Assembly: GCA_028712845.1 (NCBI GenBank)
Contig: JAQTPO010000025.1
Location: forward strand, 1-18,200
Direction: 5' to 3'
DNA from: Dehalococcoidales bacterium
GTDB lineage: Bacteria; Chloroflexota; Dehalococcoidia; Dehalococcoidales; Fen-1064
Length of the DNA: 18,200 bases
How positions within the stretch are numbered: position 1 is the first letter of the stretch; every line of letters starts with the position of its first letter. Position numbers and translations under genes: made by a program. Positions 13,798-18,200 of the stretch are shown one piece after another. The notes under the pieces are model-generated. The model was not told where the DNA came from, ran no database searches, and worked only from the letters and a program-made list of their open reading frames with translations.

Positions 13798-13900
13798 ATT
13801 GTCATTCCCGCGCAGGCGGGAATCCATTCTCAACATCACTATCTTTACTTCACAATCCTCACAGGCGGGGACACCTGTTCTACCAACAACTTGTCGCCCT
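13798..13900. repeat. 103-bp repeat, copy 1
   Basis: This matches 14084-14186 over 103 ungapped positions with nine differences (about 91%). It begins with the hairpin ATTCCCGC-GCAG-GCGGGAAT and ends TTGTCGCCCT. Weaker similarity extends about 20 bases further upstream in both copies. Confidence 0.85.
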
Positions 13901-13921
13901 GAGTCCTTCGACAAGCTCAGG
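13898..13921. repeat. REP-like palindrome
   Basis: CCTGAG and CTCAGG enclose TCCTTCGACAAG. The CCTGAG...TTCGACAAGCTCAGG form is a widely dispersed bacterial intergenic palindrome. It interrupts the similarity between the two flanking repeat units. Confidence 0.55.
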
Positions 13922-13958
13922 ACGAATGTATCCGACACAGCAGTATCATACATGCCAT

Positions 13959-13987
13959 CGTCATTGCGAATGAAATGAAGCAATCCC
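13959..13987. repeat. Dispersed repeat, GTCATTG type (copy 3)
   Basis: CGTCATTGCGAATG followed by GAAGCAATCCCC, related to the copies at 9755 and 9909 but shortened in the middle. Confidence 0.5.
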
Positions 13988-14022
13988 CGGGAGGGGCACC
14001 CCACCACACTGGGATTGCCACA

Positions 14023-14041
14023 CCCCGATTCCTTATCGGGG
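14023..14041 (+). terminator. Second terminator-like hairpin within the repeats
   Basis: CCCCGAT (14023-14029) and ATCGGGG (14035-14041) with a five-base loop are followed by CTCCTTTCTTTTT. It resembles the inner part and downstream pyrimidine tract of the terminator at 13683-13713, and stands in the same order relative to repeat copy 2. It is therefore probably part of the duplicated unit rather than the end of a separate gene. Confidence 0.5.
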
Positions 14042-14083
14042 CTCCTTTCTTTTTACGATATCGCTATGTCATACTATCCCCTC

Positions 14084-14186
14084 ATTGTCATTCCCGCGCA
14101 GGCGGGAATGCATTCTCAACATCATTGTCTTTGCTTCACAATCCTCACAGGCAGGGACATCTGTTCCACCAACAGATTGTCGCCCT
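14084..14186. repeat. 103-bp repeat, copy 2
   Basis: Second copy of the unit at 13798-13900. The stem ATTCCCGC/GCGGGAAT is unchanged, while most of the nine differences are transitions in the outer part. It ends about 80 bases before gatB. Confidence 0.85.
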
Positions 14187-14228
14187 TCATCGGAAGGACT
14201 CCTCAGAGTGACAACCTGCCGTTTTATC

Positions 14229-14258
14229 TTGTCAGTTACCCTCATTTACTGCTATACT
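14229..14258 (+). promoter_or_regulatory. Promoter of gatB, predicted leaderless
   Basis: TTGTCA (14229-14234) and TATACT (14253-14258) are separated by 18 bp. Only seven bases lie between the -10 box and the gatB ATG at 14266, so transcription should begin at or just before the start codon. No Shine-Dalgarno sequence is present. Confidence 0.6.
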
Positions 14259-14265
14259 TAACCCG

Positions 14266-15756
14266 ATGAGCAATACAACAACAGCTATAAAATACGAGAC
14301 TGTAATCGGGCTGGAAGTTCACGTCCAGCTCAATACAAAGAGCAAGATGTTCTGCGCCTGCAGCGCAGATTACGCCAATACGCCACCCAACACTCACGTC
14401 TGTCCGGTATGCCTCGGCATGCCCGGCGTCCTGCCGGTCATTAATAAGCACGCCGTCGAATACACCATTATGACGGCACTGGCATTGCACTGCCCTATCT
14501 CCGAATATACCAAGTTCGACCGCAAGAACTATCCCTACCCCGACCTGATGAAGGGCTACCAGATATCGCAATTCGATGCGCCCATCGGGCAGAAAGGCAC
14601 CCTCACTATCGAGGTCGATGGACAAAAGAAACAGATTGGCATTACCCGTGTCCACCTCGAGGAAGACGTCGCCAAGCTGATACACCGCCTTTCCTTCGAT
14701 GGCAAAGGTTACAGTTTGATGGATGTGAACCGCAGCGGCGTGCCTTTGATGGAAATCGTCGGGGAACCTGACTTACGCTCCCCCGAAGAAGCCCGCCAGT
14801 ACCTGATGAAACTGCACAGCATCCTGCAATACATCGGGGTTTCCACTGCCAATATGGAAGAGGGCAGTTTCCGCTGTGACGCCAATATCAGCATCCGCCC
14901 CGAAGGCAGTGACAAACTACTTGCCAAAGTAGAAGTGAAGAATATGAATAGCTTCCGGGCGGTTTTCAGAGCGCTGGAATACGAAGCACAGCGTCAACGG
15001 AAAGCGACTGAGGAAGGCAAACGTTTAGTCCAGGAAACCAGGGGCTGGGTGGAAGAAGAAGGCAAAACTGTCTCACAGCGCAGTAAGGAATTTGCCCACG
15101 ACTATCGCTACTTCCCGGAACCGGACCTGCCGCCGCTGTTCGTCAGCCGTCAGTGGGTAGAAGAAATAAAAGCCCGCTTGCCGGAATTACCCGAAGCGCG
15201 GCGCGACCGCTTCATCAGCGAATTCGGATTGCCGCTTTATGATGCTAACCTGCTGACCAGTAGCAAGGCGATGGCTGAATACTTCGAAGCCTGTCTTAAA
15301 ACCGGACTGCCCGGAGACCTGCCATTGATAAATCGAGCAAAACTTGTGAGCAACTGGCTACTCGGCGAATTCAGCCGTTTACTTAATGCGACCAATAGTG
15401 AAATCAGGCAGGCGAAAGTCAACCCGGAGCAACTCTCCCGGTTGATTGACCTGACAAATAGAGGTACCCTGAACGGGCCCGCCGCCAAACAGGTGTTTGA
15501 AGAAATGTTCAATACCGGCAAACCTGCCAGCGAGGTCGTCGCGCAAAAAGGTCTAAGCCAGATCAGCGATAGCAGCGAGCTTGAAAAGATGGCTGAGAAG
15601 ATAATAGCGGAAAATCCGCAGGCGGTAATCGATTTTAAGGCAGGAAAAGAAACTGCTCTTAAATTCCTCGTCGGACAATTAATGAAAGCAACCAGAGGTC
15701 GTGCCAATCCGCAGATGGCAAATCAATTGCTAAAAAATAAGTTAGGGGAAAAGTAA
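14266..15756 (+). CDS. gatB: Aspartyl/glutamyl-tRNA amidotransferase subunit B
   Basis: A 496-residue GatB, the subunit of the GatCAB complex that binds misacylated Glu-tRNA(Gln) or Asp-tRNA(Asn), activates it with ATP and uses ammonia from GatA to make the amidated form. The N-terminal cradle starts with VIGLEVHVQLNT. It has the zinc-site cysteines at 30, 32, 46 and 49 (CAC...CPVC) and the family signature YPYPDLMKGYQISQ. The helical and tail domain used for tRNA binding occupies roughly the last 150 residues (GatB/YqeY domain). Length is full. gatA and gatC are not in the window. The gene has no Shine-Dalgarno sequence and a promoter immediately upstream, suggesting leaderless translation. 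secG follows after one base. Confidence 0.97.
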   Translation: MSNTTTAIKYETVIGLEVHVQLNTKSKMFCACSADYANTPPNTHVCPVCLGMPGVLPVINKHAVEYTIMTALALHCPISEYTKFDRKNYPYPDLMKGYQISQFDAPIGQKGTLTIEVDGQKKQIGITRVHLEEDVAKLIHRLSFDGKGYSLMDVNRSGVPLMEIVGEPDLRSPEEARQYLMKLHSILQYIGVSTANMEEGSFRCDANISIRPEGSDKLLAKVEVKNMNSFRAVFRALEYEAQRQRKATEEGKRLVQETRGWVEEEGKTVSQRSKEFAHDYRYFPEPDLPPLFVSRQWVEEIKARLPELPEARRDRFISEFGLPLYDANLLTSSKAMAEYFEACLKTGLPGDLPLINRAKLVSNWLLGEFSRLLNATNSEIRQAKVNPEQLSRLIDLTNRGTLNGPAAKQVFEEMFNTGKPASEVVAQKGLSQISDSSELEKMAEKIIAENPQAVIDFKAGKETALKFLVGQLMKATRGRANPQMANQLLKNKLGEK

Positions 15757-15757
15757 A

Positions 15758-15976
15758 ATGCAGACTGCTTTGAATATCGTGCAGATTGTGGTGTCCGTTG
15801 CCCTCATCGCGGCAATTTTATTTCAGGTCAAAGGCGGCGGCATCGGTGGTATCTTCGGACAATCAGAATCTGTCTTCCGTACCAAACGGGGTGTCGAGAG
15901 ATGGCTTTTCTTAGGAACGATTGTTTTGGTAGTCATTTTCGTGGCGCTTTCCATAGTGACTATGCTGACTACTTAG
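15758..15976 (+). CDS. secG: Preprotein translocase subunit SecG
   Basis: A 72-residue protein with two membrane helices (about 4-24 and 49-70), joined by the conserved cytoplasmic loop GGGIGGIFGQSESVFRTKRG. This loop is diagnostic of SecG, the small subunit that assists SecA cycling at the SecYEG channel. The ATG lies one base after the gatB stop, with AGGGG upstream inside gatB, so it is co-transcribed with gatB. The length is typical of Gram-positive-type and Chloroflexota SecG. Confidence 0.95.
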   Translation: MQTALNIVQIVVSVALIAAILFQVKGGGIGGIFGQSESVFRTKRGVERWLFLGTIVLVVIFVALSIVTMLTT

Positions 15977-16076
15977 AACTCGGCTATTCTGTTCGGCTTA
16001 ATCTCAGATATTACTGTAAACAATCGGACATTACTATCTTTTAGCTAGAATTAAGCAAGGGCAACAAGAGGTGAAC

Positions 16077-16982
16077 ATGAAACTCAAAGGCATAATTACG
16101 ATAGCCCGTCCCGCATTTCTTATCCTATCGGTAATTTTGGGATTTCTTGGCGCCGCGGTTGCATGGTATGAACACCAGGAATATGGAGGCGCTTTCAATC
16201 TCGGTTATGCCTTCCTTGCCGGTTTCGGTCTTATTGTTGCACATATCGCCGTTAATGTTTTTAATGATTATTTTGACTTCCGCAGCACTCTAGACCTGAA
16301 AACATCGCGTACCCCTTTTAGCGGCGGGAGCGGTGCATTGCCAACAGGATTAATTACCAAAAACCAGGCACTCTGGGTAGGTATTATCTGTCTGATTATT
16401 ATTATCCCCATCGGTATCTATTTTACAGTCGTGAGCGGTTGGCTCCTGCTGCCGTTACTTGTAATTGCAATCACTTGCATTATCCTCTACACGCCTTTCA
16501 TCCTCAGGATGGGCTATCCGGAATGGTCGGCAGGTCTGGGGCTGGGGATTCTGCCGGTTATAGGGGCTTATTTTATCCAGACGGGAACATACACCATCAG
16601 TGTCTTACTTGCCTCCATCCCTTCGGGAATTCTGGTACACAACCTGCTCCTTCTAAACGAATTCCCCGATGCGGCGGCAGACGTCACGGTGAAGCGCCGG
16701 ACATTACCCATCTTCATCGGTAAACAGAAAGCCGCTATATTTTATTCTGCGCTAACAGTGCTCATATATCTCTGGATAATCGGGACCGTAATAAGCAGGG
16801 ATATGCCGGTCTTCACATTACTGGGATTATTGACATTCCCGCTGGCATTCAAGGCGATTGACGGCGCTTTCAAATTCGATGATATGAGCAAGCTGGTACC
16901 GGCGATGGCAAACAATGTCTTTGTGGTACTGCTGACACAGTTGCTGATGGGCGTTGGGTTCATACTTGGGGGAATCTTTTAG
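16077..16982 (+). CDS. menA: UbiA-family prenyltransferase, probable menaquinone biosynthesis MenA
   Basis: About 301 residues with eight or nine membrane helices. UbiA enzymes attach a polyprenyl chain to an aromatic acceptor at the membrane. The first Asp-rich motif is NDYFDFRSTLD (Asn then D66, D69 and D75 counting from the upstream GTG). The second is NEFPDAAADVTVKRRT near residue 200. Both bind the Mg-diphosphate of the prenyl donor. The acceptor is not given by sequence, but the gene is followed 15 bases later by a UbiE/MenG methyltransferase, the enzyme acting right after MenA, so 1,4-dihydroxy-2-naphthoate is likely. The ATG at 16077 is preferred over the GTG at 16071, because AGAGG overlaps the latter and is well spaced for the ATG. 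A possible -10 box TAGAAT lies at 16046. Confidence 0.8.
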   Translation: MKLKGIITIARPAFLILSVILGFLGAAVAWYEHQEYGGAFNLGYAFLAGFGLIVAHIAVNVFNDYFDFRSTLDLKTSRTPFSGGSGALPTGLITKNQALWVGIICLIIIIPIGIYFTVVSGWLLLPLLVIAITCIILYTPFILRMGYPEWSAGLGLGILPVIGAYFIQTGTYTISVLLASIPSGILVHNLLLLNEFPDAAADVTVKRRTLPIFIGKQKAAIFYSALTVLIYLWIIGTVISRDMPVFTLLGLLTFPLAFKAIDGAFKFDDMSKLVPAMANNVFVVLLTQLLMGVGFILGGIF

Positions 16983-16997
16983 GCAGGTAAACAGCTG

Positions 16998-17711
16998 TTG
17001 GAAACCGAGAAAAAGCCACTGCACAGTATCTTTACTGCCGTACCCGGCAGGTACGACCTCATTAATCGCATTTTCACCTGGGGTCTGGATGCAAAGTGGC
17101 GTCTCAAAGCCGCACGCCTGTGCCTTGAAACGCAACCGAAAATGATTTTAGACCTGTGTTGCGGCACCGGCGACCTGGCAATCGGACTGGCGCAATTAGC
17201 CAACCCTTCAACTGAAATAGTGGGATTTGATTACAGTCCCCCGATGCTGGAACGGGCTAGAGAAAAAGCCAGTCATTTCACGCTGAAGAATAGCCTCACT
17301 TTTGTACACGGAGATGTGACGGATTTACCTTTTCCTGACGGATACTTCGATTGCATCGGGATTTCCTTCGCCTTCCGCAACCTGACCTATAAAAACCCCA
17401 AAACGGAGCGCTATCTTGCTGAAATCGTGCGCGTGCTTAAAGAAGGCGGCCAGTTTGTCATCGTGGAGTCCAGTCAGCCGCCTAATATTATAATCCGTAA
17501 GCTGGACCATCTCTATCTACGCACTTTTGTCCGCTGGATGGGCAGTTGCCTTTCAAAAAACAAACCTGCCTATACCTACCTGACAGAATCCGCCAGTAGG
17601 TTTTACACCGCCGAAGAACTGGGAGATTTGCTGATAAAGTCCGGGTTCAGTAAAGTTACTGTGAAACGATTGCTTTTCGGAGCGACAGCGATTCACGTGG
17701 CAGTGAAATAA
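16998..17711 (+). CDS. menG: Demethylmenaquinone methyltransferase, UbiE/MenG family
   Basis: A 237-residue class I S-adenosylmethionine methyltransferase that would methylate demethylmenaquinone to menaquinone. UbiE marks are clear: FTAVPGRYDLINRIFTWGLD near the N-terminus, AdoMet motif I LDLCCGTGDL (51-60), an acidic residue at the end of strand 2 (GFDYSPPML), GDVTDLPFPD, and the family phrases SFAFRNL and YLTESASRF. The start is TTG at 16998 with AGGT about ten bases upstream; no earlier ATG is in frame before the menA stop, and the next Met falls inside the domain. It forms an operon with the UbiA-family gene. Together they supply the last two steps of menaquinone synthesis; earlier men or futalosine genes are not in the window. 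Confidence 0.9.
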   Translation: METEKKPLHSIFTAVPGRYDLINRIFTWGLDAKWRLKAARLCLETQPKMILDLCCGTGDLAIGLAQLANPSTEIVGFDYSPPMLERAREKASHFTLKNSLTFVHGDVTDLPFPDGYFDCIGISFAFRNLTYKNPKTERYLAEIVRVLKEGGQFVIVESSQPPNIIIRKLDHLYLRTFVRWMGSCLSKNKPAYTYLTESASRFYTAEELGDLLIKSGFSKVTVKRLLFGATAIHVAVK

Positions 17712-17840
17712 TAGCCTGATAGTTTCTGTCTTACAGGCTCACCACGTCCTGATTCATCATTGCTTCGATTGGCTTTGACATGAAGACCCTTCGGTTGAAG
17801 GAATATACTGAGCGTAGCAAAATGCACTCAGGGGCAATCA

Positions 17841-18200
17841 TCAAATTTGACCCTCAATGTATTGTTCTCTGAGGGTGTTCAGGGCGGCAAAGAACTCTTT
17901 CTGCATGACACACACTGTGTACATACCCTGCGGTGTTACTTCAATCTGTTTATTGCCTTTAACTAAACCGAAAGTTTTGAAGAATGCCAGTTCCCACCAG
18001 AGTTTGCTATTGACACTAGCATTGAATCTCTGGCGGAACTTCTGCGGGTCGAGGGACATGCCGAATAGCTTGGTGAGCATATAGTAGCGCAAATGCTCGC
18101 GTTCCGAGAGCCGCCGCCAGCTGACGATAGGCAGCTTACCGCCGGAAATCAACTCGTCATACTTCTCCAGCGAGAAGGTATTCACAAAGAAATCGCCGTT
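17841..18200 (-). CDS. C-terminal part of a HemN-like radical SAM protein (partial)
   Basis: The frame is open from the right window edge (reading NGDFFVNTFSLEKYDELI) to the stop at 17841, so the 5' part is missing and the internal GTG at 18185 should not be taken as the start. The visible 119 residues resemble the C-terminal HemN domain: N-x-x-x-L-x-x-Y with a following LPIVSWRRLSEREHLRYYMLT, a predicted winged-helix-like region, and EVTPQGMYTVCVMQKEF near the end. HemN/HemW relatives are oxygen-independent coproporphyrinogen oxidases or heme chaperones; some act on other substrates. The radical SAM CxxxCxxC motif would be upstream, outside the window, so this rests on the C-terminal pattern alone. 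It converges on menG across a 129-base gap with only weak hairpins (for example CCTTC-GGTT-GAAGG). Confidence 0.55.
   Translation of the reverse strand, partial: NGDFFVNTFSLEKYDELISGGKLPIVSWRRLSEREHLRYYMLTKLFGMSLDPQKFRQRFNASVNSKLWWELAFFKTFGLVKGNKQIEVTPQGMYTVCVMQKEFFAALNTLREQYIEGQI

Noticed and set aside
13798..14186. A CRISPR array in the repeat cluster
   Set aside because: Only two copies of the long unit exist, the spacing is irregular, the units are palindromic intergenic repeats, and no cas genes are present.

Overview
The window looks like chromosomal DNA of a Chloroflexota bacterium, most likely from the Dehalococcoidia. This is an inference from the overall gene style: a transketolase split into two subunits, gatB next to secG, a UbiA/UbiE pair, and a large secreted beta-propeller protein with a C-terminal anchor. 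No 16S or other strong taxonomic marker is present. Most genes have moderate GC and ordinary Shine-Dalgarno sites. The stretch from about 4.88 to 7.15 kb is visibly AT-rich and stands out as foreign.

Layout. At the left edge a truncated minus-strand gene starts at 39, behind a consensus promoter with a perfect operator-like dyad. Upstream of it on the same strand lies a DHA2-type MFS exporter (162-1544). Divergent from the exporter is a two-gene transketolase operon (1722-3494). Its last codon overlaps the stop of a convergent, divergent-sequence PlsY family acyltransferase (3491-4072). Then come tRNA-Leu(TAA) with its promoter and a small four-helix membrane protein.

From 4735 to 8850 lies the most interesting unit: a roughly 4.0-kb island integrated in tRNA-Cys(GCA). 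A 41-bp copy of the tRNA 3' half, from anticodon loop to CCA, marks the left end (4735-4775). The intact tRNA (8776-8850) marks the right end. The island carries a beta-class DNA methyltransferase, an overlapping unrecognised gene that is probably its restriction endonuclease, and a class II-type Fic protein. The Fic gene has its own promoter and operator-like repeat and is flanked by diverged direct repeats. No integrase gene remains, but similar iterated GATTAGCA motifs lie near both ends.

After the island come an SDR oxidoreductase, a repeat-bearing intergenic region, and a strong promoter with a roughly 170-nt leader. The leader contains a near-perfect anti-SD complement and a ten-codon reading frame. 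It precedes a 1121-residue secreted, membrane-anchored beta-propeller/FN3-like surface protein. A perfect 14-bp terminator hairpin follows, then about 500 bp of dispersed palindromic repeats, including a 103-bp duplication at about 91% identity.

The right part is housekeeping: gatB, whose promoter geometry predicts a leaderless transcript, then secG, then a UbiA-family prenyltransferase (menA-like) and a UbiE/MenG methyltransferase. The last two would act in sequence on a menaquinone precursor. A convergent partial gene resembling the C-terminal domain of HemN-type radical SAM proteins runs off the right edge.
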